Of a stretch of 64,000 nt of DNA, positions 1 through 10,870 are shown one piece after another. Under the pieces are notes generated by a model that had not been told where the DNA came from, searched no databases, and worked only from the letters and a program-made list of their open reading frames with translations. Within the stretch, counting starts at the first letter, position 1; each line of letters starts with the position of its first letter. This stretch comes from an uncultured Selenomonadales bacterium (GTDB lineage: Bacteria > Bacillota > Negativicutes > Selenomonadales > Selenomonadaceae): positions 1-64,000 of the forward strand of contig CALDHY010000021.1 in assembly GCA_937901445.1 (NCBI GenBank), in the 5' to 3' direction. The translations under genes were made by a program, and so were the position numbers.

Positions 1-130
1 AAAGAAAGAATCGTCGCCCGCACATGCGCTTTGCGTTTTCGTACGCTCAAACTATGTTAAACGTCCGCGTTTTACGTTCCTGCACGCTCTAAGAAAGCGG
101 CGCGTCTGCGCGGCACGGGCGACCTCTTTT
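1..130. other. Left-edge stretch without a recognisable gene
   Basis: No open frame with a start codon and family match is visible before flhF. The sequence is rich in CGT/GCG words (for example GCGCGTCTGCGCGG near 100-113) and could be the 3' untranslated region of an upstream flagellar gene. I see no tRNA or terminator in it. Confidence 0.4.
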
Positions 131-191
131 CCCTAATCCTTAATCCCTAACCCTTAATCCCTAGCCCTTAGCCCTTAATCCATAGCCCTTA
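131..191. repeat. Heptamer array A (C-rich arm) upstream of flhF
   Basis: About eight 7-base units of the form CCCTTAA/CCCTAGC/CCTTAAT run up to the Shine-Dalgarno of flhF. The strand shown is the reverse complement of the TARGGRY unit seen elsewhere in the window. Only this arm is visible here; the upstream gene it may follow lies outside the window. Confidence 0.8.
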
Positions 192-214
192 AATCTTGGA
201 GGTGACTTTTTAAG

Positions 215-1789
215 TTGCAGATAAAAGTTTTTAAAGCAGCAACAATGAAGGAAGCAGTAGCAGCAATGCGCGCCGAATTAGGCTCAAAGGCGGTTATCCT
301 TCACAGTAAAAAATATAAAGAAAGCGGACTTTTGGGCTTGCGTACGCGGGAAGTTGTAGAAATTACAGCCGCCGTCGAAGATCCGCCCTCTCAAGAAACG
401 ACGCCCGCGCCCGTCACACCGCCCGCAAATGTAGCCGCCGCAAAATATAAAAAATCTGCCGCCGATTCTTCAAAAGTTAAAAAAGTTGACACGCCCGCCC
501 CCGCCGAAAAGAAAATTTCAGAGGCAGACGTTCAAAAACTTCAAAGCGTCTTAAAGCGCGTCAAAGAAAATTCGCCTATCGAAATTGAATCACAATCCGA
601 CGCAGAAATTTTAAATTCGCAGGAAGAACCTAAAAAAACACCGCCGCCGGAACCGCCTAAAATTGAATCAACTGTAAAAAAATTTCAGCCGGAACAAATT
701 ACTTCAACACCGCCGCCAATTAAACCCGCTGAAACACCGCCTCAACTTTCAACAAGCGAAAGTTTAAGCACTGAACCGGCACTGCCAATGAATTTTACGC
801 AGGAACAAATGGCGCAGTTTCAAGCGATGATGTTCGCGCAGTTTCAACAAATGCAAGCCGCCCAAAATCCGCCGCCGCCTGAAACAGTTTCAAAATCTGA
901 AAGTGTCACGGCTGAAGTTGTAAGCCCCGAACAAATACGAATTAAACAACTTGAAGATGAAATTGCACAGATGAAATTAATGCTTGCAGAGGCTCTCGGC
1001 AAAAATCAAAAAGCCGCCGTAACTTTACAGGAAGCTCTCAAGCGGCAGGATGTAAGCGAAGATATTATAAATGAAATGGCTGATACTGCCGTTGATTATC
1101 AATCCAGCGCGGCGAAATGGACGCTCTCTTCATATTTCGGCGAACACATAAAATTTTCTGACGGTATTCACTTAAGCAGGCGCGGTTCAAAAATCGTTGC
1201 CCTTATTGGTACAACCGGCGTCGGCAAAACTACCACGCTTGCAAAAATCGCCGCAAAATTTGTTCTTGAACAGGGCGTAGGCGCGGCTTTAATCACGGCT
1301 GATACTTACAGAATTTCCGCCGTTGAACAACTCAAAACGTATTCGGATATTTTGGGCTTGCCGCTTGACATTGTCTACACGCCACAAGAATTAGCGTTAG
1401 CGATTGAACGCCATCAAGATAAAGAATTGATTTTAATCGACACGGCGGGGCGCAGTCAGTACAGTGAAGCGCAAATGCTCGAACTTCAAGAATTTCTCAA
1501 AATTAACCCGCGTATCGAAAAACATTTGGCTATAAGCGCGTCAGTCAAAATCAACGACGCCAAAGAAATTATCAAAAAATTTTCTGCCGTCGAACCCGAA
1601 AAAATTATTATTACGAAAATTGACGAAACGGGAAATTTCGGCACGGTTATTAATCTGTTACGTTATGAAAATCTTCCGCTCTCTTACTTGACGACGGGGC
1701 AAAGCGTTCCCGACGATATTGCCGTTGGCAGCGCAGATATTCTTACAGATTTAATGATTAAAAAAATTGCCGCCGATTTAAAAAGTTAA
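215..1789 (+). CDS. flhF: Flagellar biosynthesis GTPase FlhF
   Basis: This is an SRP-family GTPase that helps set number and placement of flagella and recruits the flagellar base at the membrane. The TTG start at 215 is preceded by GGAGGTGA at 198-205. The N-terminal B domain (about residues 1-50) begins MQIKVFKAATMKEAV, as in FlhF. It is followed by a long Pro/Glu/Gln-rich linker (about 55-290) with a Met/Gln-rich patch near 190-215. The C-terminal NG domain has G1 GTTGVGKTTT at about 332-341, DTAGR near 409 and TKID near 468. The length of 524 residues is at the upper end for the family because of the linker. It is the only gene left of the aroH terminator, so it is probably the end of a flagellar operon that extends out of the window. 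Confidence 0.95.
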   Translation: MQIKVFKAATMKEAVAAMRAELGSKAVILHSKKYKESGLLGLRTREVVEITAAVEDPPSQETTPAPVTPPANVAAAKYKKSAADSSKVKKVDTPAPAEKKISEADVQKLQSVLKRVKENSPIEIESQSDAEILNSQEEPKKTPPPEPPKIESTVKKFQPEQITSTPPPIKPAETPPQLSTSESLSTEPALPMNFTQEQMAQFQAMMFAQFQQMQAAQNPPPPETVSKSESVTAEVVSPEQIRIKQLEDEIAQMKLMLAEALGKNQKAAVTLQEALKRQDVSEDIINEMADTAVDYQSSAAKWTLSSYFGEHIKFSDGIHLSRRGSKIVALIGTTGVGKTTTLAKIAAKFVLEQGVGAALITADTYRISAVEQLKTYSDILGLPLDIVYTPQELALAIERHQDKELILIDTAGRSQYSEAQMLELQEFLKINPRIEKHLAISASVKINDAKEIIKKFSAVEPEKIIITKIDETGNFGTVINLLRYENLPLSYLTTGQSVPDDIAVGSADILTDLMIKKIAADLKS

Positions 1790-1795
1790 ACTAAA

Positions 1796-1828
1796 AGCCG
1801 CTGCATTTTCGCAACGGCTAATTTTTTT
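1796..1828 (+). terminator. Rho-independent terminator of flhF
   Basis: AGCCGcTGC pairs with GCAaCGGCT around an ATTTTC loop, followed by seven T. It lies 7 bases after the flhF stop codon. Confidence 0.85.
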
Positions 1829-1965
1829 GTAAGAAATAAAATTTGCCCGTACACGCGCTGCAAGGGGTCTGTAAGCGGCGTTTTGATATTTTTAATATAA
1901 AATCATTAGAATTTAAAATTTGCCCGTAAATCGCCTGTAAGCCGTTTTAAGCAATCAAAAAAAGC

Positions 1966-1996
1966 CGCTGCACTTTTGCAACGGCTAATTTTTTTT
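1966..1996. terminator. Terminator of the rpoBC-aroH unit, near-copy of the flhF terminator
   Basis: The same AGCCGCTGC / GCAACGGCT stem as at 1796 recurs. It is flanked by an A-run on the left and a T-run on the right, so it can act on both strands. It lies 14 bases past the aroH stop codon on the minus strand. The 130 bases between the two terminators hold no gene; the word AAAATTTGCCCGTA occurs twice there. Confidence 0.8.
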
Positions 1997-2009
1997 GTAC
2001 AGAAATATT

Positions 2010-2375
2010 TTAACAGTCAGATAAATCAGGGCGCAAATTTTGCGCGCCGCCCAAATATACGTGATGAACTTCAGCGGCAGTTTTATTTATATCCGCCAAC
2101 ACTAAAACTCTAATGCAACGCGGTAAACTGCCTTCAACAAAAGTTTCTTGAACGTCGAAGAGCGGCACAAAGTTAAAGCCGGGCAGTTGACGCAAGCCGG
2201 TCGCAGGAAAAGCCGCCGTTAAATCGTCCGTCGAAGAAAAAATTATTGCGCCGACGTTGTCAAGTGAAATTTCATTCGTCGAGAGAATTTTTGTAATGAG
2301 TAACTGCGCCGCACGCCAAATTTCTTCTTTAGAATTTTCATTGACGGTTACTGCGCCTCTTATTCCTCGCAACAT
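2010..2375 (-). CDS. aroH: Monofunctional chorismate mutase, AroH type
   Basis: It converts chorismate to prephenate, the branch point to phenylalanine and tyrosine. The 121-residue length and the sequence match the trimeric Bacillus AroH class: RGIRGAVTV at the N-terminus, STDDLTAAFP, an FVEG segment carrying the conserved Glu, LPRCIRV, HHVYLGGA and LRPDLS at the end. The active-site Arg, Glu, Cys-Arg and Tyr positions of that family are all present. The ATG at 2373-2375 follows GAAAGGGG. It starts 15 bases after the rpoC stop codon on the same strand, so it is probably transcribed with rpoBC. That neighbour is unusual: the ribosomal genes usually found next to rpoC are absent. Confidence 0.93.
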   Translation of the reverse strand: MLRGIRGAVTVNENSKEEIWRAAQLLITKILSTNEISLDNVGAIIFSSTDDLTAAFPATGLRQLPGFNFVPLFDVQETFVEGSLPRCIRVLVLADINKTAAEVHHVYLGGAQNLRPDLSDC

Positions 2376-2390
2376 TGCCCTTGCCCCTTT

Positions 2391-5300
2391 CTAAACTGTA
2401 GCAATAATATCTTCGTCTTGCGCCGGTTCAACGGTTGTATCGACAACTTCCAAATTACGATAACGCGGCATTCCCGTACCGGCAGGAATGAGTTTACCGA
2501 TGATAACATTTTCTTTCAAGCCGATAAGCGGATCTATTTTGCCTTTAATTGCGGCGTCAGTCAAAACGCGCGTTGTTTCTTGGAAGCTTGCCGCGCTCAA
2601 GAAAGAATCAGTGGCAAGAGAAGCTTTAGTTATACCGAGAAGAATTGGTTTTGCAACGGCAGGAAGTCCGCCCGCCTCAATTACTTTTGTGTTGGCTGAT
2701 TCAAAAACGTTTATATCGACGAATTCGCCGGGCAAAAATTCGGTATCGCCGGACTCGTCGATTTTGACTTTGTGGAGCATTTGGCGAACCATAACTTCAA
2801 TGTGTTTATCGTTAATTTCGACGCCTTGACTTTTATAAACTTTTTGGACTTCATAAACCAGATATTGTTGGGTGGCTTTTAAGCCGTTGACTCTTAAAAT
2901 ATCGTGGGGATTAATTGCGCCTTCGGTTAATTTTGCGCCGGCGGGGATTTCGTCGCCGTCTTTGACGCAGATTCTGGAGCCGAAAGGAATTGTATATTCG
3001 CGGGCGGTGCCTACTTCGGGTGTAACGGTTATTAAAGGTAAATCATTTTTTTCATTGCGTCCGAATTTTACGGAGCCTTCGACTTCAGAAATAATGGCGT
3101 TGTGTTTAGGTTTGCGGGCTTCAAAAAGTTCTTCGACGCGCGGTAAACCTTGAGTAATATCATCGCCTGCAACGCCGCCGGTATGGAAAGTGCGCATTGT
3201 TAATTGAGTGCCGGGTTCGCCAATACTTTGAGCGGCAATAATTCCTACAGCTTCACCAACTTCAACAGGGGCTTGATTTGCCAAATCGGAGCCGTAACAT
3301 TTGATACAAACGCCGAATTGACTTTTGCAGGTTAAGACGCTGCGAATTTTGACTTTAGCCGCTCGCGCAGATTCAATCTTTGAAAGAATAGCCGCCGTTA
3401 TTACGGTGCCTTTTTCGGCAATTAATTTACCATTGAAATAAAAATTTTCGGCAAGAGTTTTACCTAAACTTTCACTTACTTTTGTTGAAATTGTTTTTTT
3501 ATTGGAAAAACTTGAAGGGGCGGAAGAATCAGCAGGGTTGGAAAGATTGGTAGAATTTGAAGGATTAGCAGAATTTATAGAATTGGCAGAATTTGAAGAA
3601 TTAGCAGGATTTGAAAGAGTTGCAGGATTTGAAAGAGTAGCAGGATTTGAAGAAGTTGCAGGGTTGACAGATTCTGATTCAATGTCGATTGTGACTTGAA
3701 CTTTGCCGTTGCGGAGGTCGGCGATTTTTGCGGCTAATTTTTTGTCAATGTCGGTGTTAACAGGGGCAAGCAACTTTTCGCCGTCAAAAATATCTTCAGC
3801 CAAAACGCGCCCGACGATACGATCTGCTAAACTTTCGATAACGGCGTTGCCTTCCATAATTGGTTGAACTTCGATGCCGCGCACGTTGTTTTCGCGTACA
3901 TATAAAACGGTCAATTCACTTTCCAAAATTGATTCCAAAAAGTCGTGCGTCAAGTAAATTCCGGCAAGATAATTTTTGCCGTTTAAGGTAACGGTTTTAG
4001 CAAGTTCCTTGTCCAAATATTGGTGGATGAAGGCTTCACGGCGGCGGGTACGTTCGGCGGCGTCGCGGGTGCCCAAAATAATTGTTTCGGAAACTAAGGA
4101 ATGGCTTGTGGAAAAGGGTGAAGTTAAGCTTGTGCCGCGCAAACTGACAGAGCCTGCACCGATGATACCGATTTGTTCCAAAACGGCGTCATTTAAAGTT
4201 GTGTCTTTAGGGATATTTGCAACGGGTTCAGAAAGTACGCGCCCAAAAAGTTCGTCGTGCAGGATAGATATTGCGTCAAAAGTATCTTCAGCGATTAAGG
4301 CGCGCAAAAGTTTTAAGTTAATGAAAGTAACGTCGCAATCGTCCTCACGAATAATGACGTCTTGCGCAACGTCAACGAGGCGGCGGGTTAAATAGCCGCT
4401 GTCAGCCGTTCTTAAGGCGGTGTCGGTTAAGCCCTTGCGTGCGCCGTGTGAACTTATGAAATAATCTGAAACGCTTAAGCCTTCGCGGAAATTGGCGGTA
4501 ATAGGGAGGTCGATAATTTTACCGGAAGGGTCAGCCATCAGTCCGCGCATACCGGCAAGTTGACGCATTTGTTGTTTATTGCCGCGCGCGCCGCTGTCAG
4601 CCATCATGTAGATTGGATTGAAGGGGGCGTTGACTTTCAGATTATCCATCATAGCGTCAGCAACTTTTTCGGTGGCTTTATTCCACAATTCGACGACTTT
4701 TTTGTAGCGTTCCTGTTCGGTGATTAAGCCCATATTGAAATTACGTTCGACGCGCTTAACGGCGGCTTTTGTACTTTCGATAATTTCGGTTTTTTGTGGC
4801 GGTACGATGACGTCGGAAACTGAAACAGTCATACCGGCAACGCAGGCGTAGTGGTAGCCTAAATTTTTAACGGCGTCGATAACTTCAGCGGTTTTTGCCG
4901 CGCCGCAGAGGTCGTAGCAGGCGGCAACGAGTTTACCGAGTTCTTTTTTATTCATAATGTTGCCCAAATGCCAGCCGTCATCTTTTTTGGTGAAGTAGCG
5001 TAAACCTTCGGGCAGAATTTCATTAAAAATCAATCTGCCGAGTGAAGTTTTGACGATTGAAAGTTGGTTATCCGGTGTTTTAAGGCGGCAAAGGATTTTG
5101 GCTTGGAGGTCTAATGTTTCGGTTTGATACGCCATTAGAGCTTCTTCAATACCGGTAAAGATTTTGCCTTCGCCTTTTGCGCCGGGTTTTTCGGCGGTTA
5201 AGTAGTAAATACCCAGTACCATATCTTGAGTAGGGACAATGATAGGCTTGCCGTCTTTAGGAGCCAAAATATGATTTGCGGCAAGCATTAAAACGCGGGC

Positions 5301-6707
5301 TTCAGCTTGAGCTTCTGCGGAAAGTGGCAAATGAATAGCCATTTGGTCGCCGTCGAAGTCTGCGTTGTAGGCAGTACAAGCTAAGGGGTGTAATTTTAGG
5401 GCGCGACCTTCAGTCAAAACGGGTTCAAAAGCTTGAATACCCAGGCGGTGCAGAGTAGGGGCGCGGTTTAAGAGGACGGGGTGTTCTTTAATGACTTCTT
5501 CAAGGACAGCCCAGACTTCTTCGTTGCCGCGTTCGACTTTTCTTTTGGCGGCTTTAATGGTGGTGTTGCCGTCTGCAGAAAGTTTTTTCATCACGAAGGG
5601 TTTAAAGAGTTCGAGAGCCATTTCTTTAGGCAAGCCGCATTGGTGTAATTTTAATTCGGGACCTACGACAATAACGGAGCGTCCGCTGTAGTCAACGCGT
5701 TTACCCAAAAGGTTTTGGCGGAATCTGCCTTGTTTACCTTTCAGCATATCAGATAAAGATTTAAGGGCGCGGTTGCCGGAGCCTGTAACGGGTCTGCCGC
5801 GTCTGCCGTTATCAATTAAAGCGTCAACGGCTTCTTGGAGCATACGTTTTTCATTTCTCAAGATTAAATCCGGAATGTTTATAGTAAGCATTTTTTTCAA
5901 GCGGTTGTTACGGTTGATAACGCGGCGGTACAAGTCATTTAAATCGCTGGTTGCGAATCTGCCGCCGTCGAGTTGAACCATTGGGCGCAGGTCGGGCGGG
6001 ATAACGGGGATAATTGTTAAAATCATCCATTCGGGTTTATTTCCGGATTTTCTGAAGGCTTCAACAACTTCAAGGCGGCGGATAGCGCGGAAACGTTTTT
6101 GGGCGGAGGGCGAATGAATTTCGGCGCGCAGGTCGTGACTCATTTTGTCTAAGTCCAATTCTTGCAGCAGGTATTGAATAGCCTCTGCGCCGATACCTAC
6201 TTTGATATTTTCGCCGTATTTATCTTTTGCGTGGCGGTATTCGCTTTCGCTTAAGAGTGTCAATTTTTTATATTTTTCATCGCCGGGCGGTTCTTTCAAA
6301 ACTATATAGCTTGCGAAGTACAAAACTTTTTCAAGGTTTTTGGGTGTAATCCCCAATATCAATCCCATTCTTGAGGGGATACCTTTAAAGTACCAAATGT
6401 GGCTTACCGGCGCGGCAAGTTCAATGTGTCCCATTCTTTCGCGGCGGACTTTTGCGCGGGTTACTTCAACGCCGCAGCGATCGCAGATAATACCTTTATA
6501 GCGGACGCGTTTATATTTGCCGCAGTGGCATTCCCAATCGTGGACGGGTCCGAAGATTCTTTCACAAAAAAGCCCGTCTCTTTCCGGTTTTAATGTGCGG
6601 TAGTTTATAGTTTCGGGTTTTTTTACTTCGCCGTGCGACCAGCTTTTTATTTTTTCCGGCGATGCAAGCCCGACTCTCATACTGTCGAAAATATTTACAT
6701 CCAGCAT
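2391..6707 (-). CDS. rpoC: DNA-directed RNA polymerase subunit beta-prime
   Basis: This is the catalytic large subunit of RNA polymerase. The ATG at 6705-6707 is preceded by AGGAG. The N-terminal zinc site ([20 protein letters not shown]) is present, as is the catalytic NADFDGDQ loop at about residue 450. The second zinc site is complete (a Cys in REDDCD plus [11 protein letters not shown]). The bridge helix and trigger loop segment [25 protein letters not shown] is standard. At 1438 residues it is about 240 longer than the Bacillus protein. Some of the excess is a low-complexity Ser/Asn/Pro/Ala/Thr insert at about residues 1006-1065 (bases 3510-3690), between two tandem [16 protein letters not shown] modules just before the second zinc site. 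It follows rpoB with a heptamer array between them. Confidence 0.98.
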   Translation of the reverse strand: MLDVNIFDSMRVGLASPEKIKSWSHGEVKKPETINYRTLKPERDGLFCERIFGPVHDWECHCGKYKRVRYKGIICDRCGVEVTRAKVRRERMGHIELAAPVSHIWYFKGIPSRMGLILGITPKNLEKVLYFASYIVLKEPPGDEKYKKLTLLSESEYRHAKDKYGENIKVGIGAEAIQYLLQELDLDKMSHDLRAEIHSPSAQKRFRAIRRLEVVEAFRKSGNKPEWMILTIIPVIPPDLRPMVQLDGGRFATSDLNDLYRRVINRNNRLKKMLTINIPDLILRNEKRMLQEAVDALIDNGRRGRPVTGSGNRALKSLSDMLKGKQGRFRQNLLGKRVDYSGRSVIVVGPELKLHQCGLPKEMALELFKPFVMKKLSADGNTTIKAAKRKVERGNEEVWAVLEEVIKEHPVLLNRAPTLHRLGIQAFEPVLTEGRALKLHPLACTAYNADFDGDQMAIHLPLSAEAQAEARVLMLAANHILAPKDGKPIIVPTQDMVLGIYYLTAEKPGAKGEGKIFTGIEEALMAYQTETLDLQAKILCRLKTPDNQLSIVKTSLGRLIFNEILPEGLRYFTKKDDGWHLGNIMNKKELGKLVAACYDLCGAAKTAEVIDAVKNLGYHYACVAGMTVSVSDVIVPPQKTEIIESTKAAVKRVERNFNMGLITEQERYKKVVELWNKATEKVADAMMDNLKVNAPFNPIYMMADSGARGNKQQMRQLAGMRGLMADPSGKIIDLPITANFREGLSVSDYFISSHGARKGLTDTALRTADSGYLTRRLVDVAQDVIIREDDCDVTFINLKLLRALIAEDTFDAISILHDELFGRVLSEPVANIPKDTTLNDAVLEQIGIIGAGSVSLRGTSLTSPFSTSHSLVSETIILGTRDAAERTRRREAFIHQYLDKELAKTVTLNGKNYLAGIYLTHDFLESILESELTVLYVRENNVRGIEVQPIMEGNAVIESLADRIVGRVLAEDIFDGEKLLAPVNTDIDKKLAAKIADLRNGKVQVTIDIESESVNPATSSNPATLSNPATLSNPANSSNSANSINSANPSNSTNLSNPADSSAPSSFSNKKTISTKVSESLGKTLAENFYFNGKLIAEKGTVITAAILSKIESARAAKVKIRSVLTCKSQFGVCIKCYGSDLANQAPVEVGEAVGIIAAQSIGEPGTQLTMRTFHTGGVAGDDITQGLPRVEELFEARKPKHNAIISEVEGSVKFGRNEKNDLPLITVTPEVGTAREYTIPFGSRICVKDGDEIPAGAKLTEGAINPHDILRVNGLKATQQYLVYEVQKVYKSQGVEINDKHIEVMVRQMLHKVKIDESGDTEFLPGEFVDINVFESANTKVIEAGGLPAVAKPILLGITKASLATDSFLSAASFQETTRVLTDAAIKGKIDPLIGLKENVIIGKLIPAGTGMPRYRNLEVVDTTVEPAQDEDIIATV
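3515..3690 (-). repeat. Translated minisatellite inside rpoC
   Basis: Degenerate 15-base units encode pentapeptides such as SNPAT, SNPAN, SNSAN and SNSTN, about ten times in a row, in frame. The insert is flanked by conserved RpoC sequence on both sides. Confidence 0.85.
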
Positions 6708-6728
6708 AAAAATTTCTCCTTTTTAATG

Positions 6729-6770
6729 ACTAAGGAAAAATCCCTAGCCCCTAGCCCTTAGCCCCTATTA
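6729..6770. repeat. Heptamer array B between rpoB and rpoC
   Basis: Read on the coding (minus) strand, the rpoB stop TAA is directly followed by TAGGGGCTAAGGGCTAGGGG and further units. A TTTTT turn and a short return arm (CCTTAGT) follow, then the rpoC Shine-Dalgarno. Confidence 0.85.
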
Positions 6771-9700
6771 TTCGTCATAATCCGAATAATCGTCATTGTA
6801 CAAATCGTCGTAATTACGGCGCGAATTGAAGTCATCTGCTGGCAAATAATCGTCATCGTTTATTGTATCTTCATTTGGCAGGTAGTCCATTTCGGCTATT
6901 TCTTCATCTGTAGGCAGGGCGTCATTTTCGTTATAATCTTCATTTTCGGCGGGTTCAATTTCGGGTTCAGGGGGTTCTGGGGGCGGCGGGGTATTTGTAT
7001 CTGTATTTTTGCGGGGTTCATCTTCTTCATCACGAATATCAATTTCTTTTGAATCGCTTGTTAAAACTGAAATATCAAGCCCTATTGATTGTAATTCTTT
7101 TATTAAGACTTTGAATGATTCGGGCACGCCGGGCTCGGGGATATTGTTACCCTTCACTATTGCTTCATATGCTTTTACTCTGCCTACAACGTCATCTGAT
7201 TTTACTGTAAGAATTTCTTGCAGGGTATAGCTTGCACCGTATGCTTCCAGTGCCCATACTTCCATTTCGCCGAAGCGTTGACCGCCGAATTGGGCTTTAC
7301 CTCCGAGCGGTTGTTGTGTTACCAGGCTGTAGGGACCGGTTGAGCGGGCGTGTATTTTATCGTCAACCAGGTGGTGCAGTTTCAGCATATAGACGCATCC
7401 CACCGTTACGGGGTTTTCAAAGGGCAAGCCTGTTCTGCCGTCATAGAGTTTACTTTTGCCGGTAAGCGGTACTTTTGCCGCGTCCATTGTTTCCATAATG
7501 TCAATTTCTTTTGCGCCGTCGAATACCGGTGTTGCTATTGAAAAGCCTAATTTTGATACCGCAAATCCCAAATGTGTTTCCAGTATTTGCCCTATGTTCA
7601 TTCGGCTTGGCACGCCCAGCGGGTTTAACACTATATCTACCGGCGTTCCGTCTGCCAAGAACGGCATATCTTCCTGTCTCAATATATGTGACACTACCCC
7701 TTTATTTCCGTGGCGTCCGCTCATTTTATCTCCCACTGATATTTTTCTTTTTTGCGCTATATATACTCTTACCTGTTTATTGACTCCGGGCGGCAATTCG
7801 TCATTATTTTCTCTTGTGAAGGTTTTTACTGCCACCACTTTTCCTGATTGTCCGTGCGGCACTCTCAAGCTTGTATCTCTTACTTCACGGGCTTTTTCCC
7901 CGAATATTGCCCGCAGCAATCTTTCTTCTGCCGTTAATTCTGTTTCTCCTTTGGGCGTCACTTTTCCCACCAGTATATCTCCGGGTCTTACGTTTGAGCC
8001 TACTGCCACTATTCCGTCTTTATCCAAATTTGCTAGTGCATCATCTGCCACGTTCGGTATATCCCGTGTTAAATCTTCCGGTCCCAATTTTGTATCGCGC
8101 GCGTCTGATAAATGTTCTTCAATATGTATTGAGGTAAAAATATCACGCTTTAACAGGTTTTCAGAAATTAAAATTGCGTCTTCATAGTTAAAACCTTCCC
8201 AAGGCATATAAGCTACAATGATATTAAAACCGAGAGCCAATTCACCGTTTGAAGTAGCGGGACCGTCAGCTATTGCTTGTCCTTTTTCGACTTTTTGCCC
8301 GACTTGTACAATAGGAATTTGATTTATGCAAGTACCCTGATTGGAGCGTTGAAATTTTTGAAGTTTATATGACTGATTGTCGATTTTAATAAGGTTAGCG
8401 TCAACATAAGTAACAGTTCCCGCGTTTTTGGCAAGAATCATAACGCCGGAATCAGCGGCAGCCTTTTTTTCCATACCGGTACCGACGAAAGGAGCTTGAG
8501 TACGGAGGAGAGGAACAGCTTGACGTTGCATATTAGCACCCATAAGAGCGCGGTTGGCGTCGTCATTTTCAAGGAAGGGGATTAACGCCGTTGCAATAGA
8601 AACAACCTGTTTAGGGGAAACGTCCATAAAGTCAACAGATTCACGGGGGACAAGGGAAGTTTCTTGTTTATGACGAGCAGTAACGCGTTCATTAATGAAG
8701 CAGTCGTTATCGTCGAGGGGTTCGTTAGCCTGCGCGATGACGTGCAATTCTTCTTCATCAGCGGGCATATAATAAACGTCATTAGTAACTTTGTTATTGA
8801 CAACGCGGCGGTAAGGAGTTTGCACAAAACCGAATTGATCAATTTTGGCGTAATTTGCAAGGGAGCCGATTAAACCGATATTTGGACCTTCAGGCGTTTC
8901 AATAGGGCACATTCTGCCGTAATGTGAATTATGAACGTCGCGGACTTCAAAGCCTGCGCGTTCCCTGCTTAAACCGCCGGGACCGAGTGCAGATAATCTG
9001 CGTTTATGAGTTAATTCAGAAAGTGGATTATGTTGATCCATAAACTGCGATAACTGGGAACTGCCGAAAAATTCTTTAATGGCGGCAATGACAGGTTTAA
9101 TATTAATTAAGAGTTGAGGCGTTATTAATTCGGAGTCTTGAGTAGTCATCCTGTCGCGGACGACTCTTTCCATACGTGCTAAGCCTATACGAAACTGATT
9201 TTGAAGGAGTTCACCGACGGAGCGAACGCGGCGGTTGCCCAAGTGGTCAATATCGTCAATGAAGCCTACGCCTGCCATTAAATCAAGGAGGTAGCCTATA
9301 GCGGCGACAATATCAGCGGTGCAGATAGTACGGGCGTTGGTATTTTGAGTAGGGGCGCACAGCATGGTAATAACGCCGTTATCGGTATGAATTTTTACTT
9401 GAATAGGATTAATGAAGCCTTTATGAACTTCATCAGGGGCTAGGTTGAAAATATCTTTTTCGCGGTTAGAATCGACAGTATTAACAACGGCGTAATTAAT
9501 AGGGGTTCCGGCGGGGACTAAAATTTCGCCGGTTAAGTTATCTTCGGCGTTTTCCTTCAAAGTAACTTGCCAGCGTTCGTATTTTAAGACAGTACCGATA
9601 TTATCATTGGTAATTTTAGTATTGGCGGGAATAATGATAGAGCCGTTTACAGAAAAATCATTAGCTAACGTTTTATTTAACAATAAACGTTTTGGACCGA

Positions 9701-10658
9701 AGAATTTATCAAAAATTTCTTCAGAAACTTTAGTATCGGCGGGAATAATAATTTCGCCTGTCGAATTATCAACAATATCTTCAGCAAGCGTTTTACCGAT
9801 TAATCTTTCTTTTAAGCCTAATTTTTTAGAGACTTTGAATCTTCCGACTTGGGCGAAATCGTAACGTTTAGGGTCGAAGAAGAGGGAGTTTAAGAGTTGG
9901 AGTGCATTTTCAACGCTTGTGGTAGGTTCATTAGGGCGAATATGTTTATAAACTTCTTCAAGCGATTTTGCTTGCGTTTTATATTCGGGCTCATCTCTTT
10001 CGAGTTCGGCTTTAATAAAGGGGTTATTATCGAACAGAGCCAAAATTTCTTCATCAGATTCAAAACCGAGCGCGCGCAAAAAATAAGTAACCGGCATTTT
10101 ACGGGTGCGGTCAATTCTTACTCTGATTTTATCGCCGGGTTCAGTTTCTAATTCAATCCACGCGCCGCGATTAGGAATAACAGTAGCCGTGAAAATTTTT
10201 TTACCGGTCTGATCAAAAGTCTGATCATAATAAACGCCGGGCGAACGTACGAGTTGCGAAACAATAACCCTTTCCGCCCCATTAATAATAAAAGTGCCCG
10301 TCTCCGTCATCAGCGGGAAATCCCCCATGAAAACGTCCTGCTCTTTGACGTCGCCGAGTTCATGATTGACAAGCTGAACTTTAACGCGGATTGGTGCAGA
10401 ATACGTGCTGTCGCGTTCCTTGCATTCTTCAAGCGAATATTTAGGTTTTCCGAGCACAGGGTCTTTAAAAAAGAGTTTCAGGTTGCCCGTAGCAATAGAA
10501 ATTGGCGAAATATCTTCGAGAATTTCCTTGAGTCCTTCCTCAAGAAACCACTTGTAAGAATTGCGCTGAATGTCAAGCAAATGTGGCATTTCCATAACTT
10601 CCTTGATTCGCGCGTAACTGTAGCGGGTTCCCTTCTTCACTTTGTCAGGATTAAACAA
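6768..10658 (-). CDS. rpoB: DNA-directed RNA polymerase subunit beta
   Basis: This is the beta subunit of RNA polymerase. The rifampicin region (about residues 530-560) carries the sensitive-type residues, Asp in QFMDQHN, His in LTHKRR and Ser in [21 protein letters not shown] and the C-terminal [25 protein letters not shown] are canonical. The start is uncertain: a GTG at 10665-10667 lies directly on the AGGGAG sequence, whereas the TTG at 10656-10658 sits 8 bases after it, so I prefer TTG (1296 residues). About residues 290-410 hold three consecutive modules of the form GKTLAED..GEI.P or NKTLAND..GSI.P. The last 85 residues are a very acidic Asp/Glu/Asn/Tyr tail. No rplJ/rplL precedes it. 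Confidence 0.97.
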   Translation of the reverse strand: MFNPDKVKKGTRYSYARIKEVMEMPHLLDIQRNSYKWFLEEGLKEILEDISPISIATGNLKLFFKDPVLGKPKYSLEECKERDSTYSAPIRVKVQLVNHELGDVKEQDVFMGDFPLMTETGTFIINGAERVIVSQLVRSPGVYYDQTFDQTGKKIFTATVIPNRGAWIELETEPGDKIRVRIDRTRKMPVTYFLRALGFESDEEILALFDNNPFIKAELERDEPEYKTQAKSLEEVYKHIRPNEPTTSVENALQLLNSLFFDPKRYDFAQVGRFKVSKKLGLKERLIGKTLAEDIVDNSTGEIIIPADTKVSEEIFDKFFGPKRLLLNKTLANDFSVNGSIIIPANTKITNDNIGTVLKYERWQVTLKENAEDNLTGEILVPAGTPINYAVVNTVDSNREKDIFNLAPDEVHKGFINPIQVKIHTDNGVITMLCAPTQNTNARTICTADIVAAIGYLLDLMAGVGFIDDIDHLGNRRVRSVGELLQNQFRIGLARMERVVRDRMTTQDSELITPQLLINIKPVIAAIKEFFGSSQLSQFMDQHNPLSELTHKRRLSALGPGGLSRERAGFEVRDVHNSHYGRMCPIETPEGPNIGLIGSLANYAKIDQFGFVQTPYRRVVNNKVTNDVYYMPADEEELHVIAQANEPLDDNDCFINERVTARHKQETSLVPRESVDFMDVSPKQVVSIATALIPFLENDDANRALMGANMQRQAVPLLRTQAPFVGTGMEKKAAADSGVMILAKNAGTVTYVDANLIKIDNQSYKLQKFQRSNQGTCINQIPIVQVGQKVEKGQAIADGPATSNGELALGFNIIVAYMPWEGFNYEDAILISENLLKRDIFTSIHIEEHLSDARDTKLGPEDLTRDIPNVADDALANLDKDGIVAVGSNVRPGDILVGKVTPKGETELTAEERLLRAIFGEKAREVRDTSLRVPHGQSGKVVAVKTFTRENNDELPPGVNKQVRVYIAQKRKISVGDKMSGRHGNKGVVSHILRQEDMPFLADGTPVDIVLNPLGVPSRMNIGQILETHLGFAVSKLGFSIATPVFDGAKEIDIMETMDAAKVPLTGKSKLYDGRTGLPFENPVTVGCVYMLKLHHLVDDKIHARSTGPYSLVTQQPLGGKAQFGGQRFGEMEVWALEAYGASYTLQEILTVKSDDVVGRVKAYEAIVKGNNIPEPGVPESFKVLIKELQSIGLDISVLTSDSKEIDIRDEEDEPRKNTDTNTPPPPEPPEPEIEPAENEDYNENDALPTDEEIAEMDYLPNEDTINDDDYLPADDFNSRRNYDDLYNDDYSDYDE

Positions 10659-10734
10659 AAGCGTCACTCCCTAATTTAAAAAAAATTTTGAAGGCAAGCA
10701 ATAAAATACCTCAAAATATAAAACGGTAAAAGCA

Positions 10735-10763
10735 ATTATATACGTGAAAAGAATTATTGTCAA
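10735..10763 (-). promoter_or_regulatory. Consensus sigma-A promoter of rpoB
   Basis: On the minus strand, TTGACA (complement of 10758-10763), a 17-base spacer and TATAAT (complement of 10735-10740) match the consensus perfectly. The leader to the rpoB start is about 60-70 bases, with no room for a ribosomal-protein gene. Confidence 0.85.
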
Positions 10764-10810
10764 ACAATTTAGGTATTATACTTTTGGGCTTGAAAAAAAA
10801 TAAATTCCTG

Positions 10811-10840
10811 TTGCATAAAATTCTTTATATTTGGTACAAT
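10811..10840 (+). promoter_or_regulatory. Promoter of the cytosolic diguanylate cyclase gene
   Basis: TTGCAT (10811-10816), an 18-base spacer and TACAAT (10835-10840) read rightward, away from the divergent rpoB promoter. Confidence 0.65.
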
Positions 10841-10870
10841 ACACTAAATTTAAAACGACGAAAAATTTTT

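Noticed and set aside
131..191. Heptamer arrays as eukaryotic telomere contamination
   Set aside because: They are short, degenerate, mixed in sequence and placed between bacterial genes with stop codons as their first unit.
7456..8187. A 243-codon open frame opposite to rpoB, and many other long frames opposite to rpoC and rpoB
   Set aside because: They lie entirely in conserved rpoB/rpoC coding sequence, have no Shine-Dalgarno or family match, and arise from codon bias.
8170..10200. Apparent change of codon style between parts of rpoB as a sign of recombination
   Set aside because: The impression could not be quantified by eye and the protein is conserved throughout.
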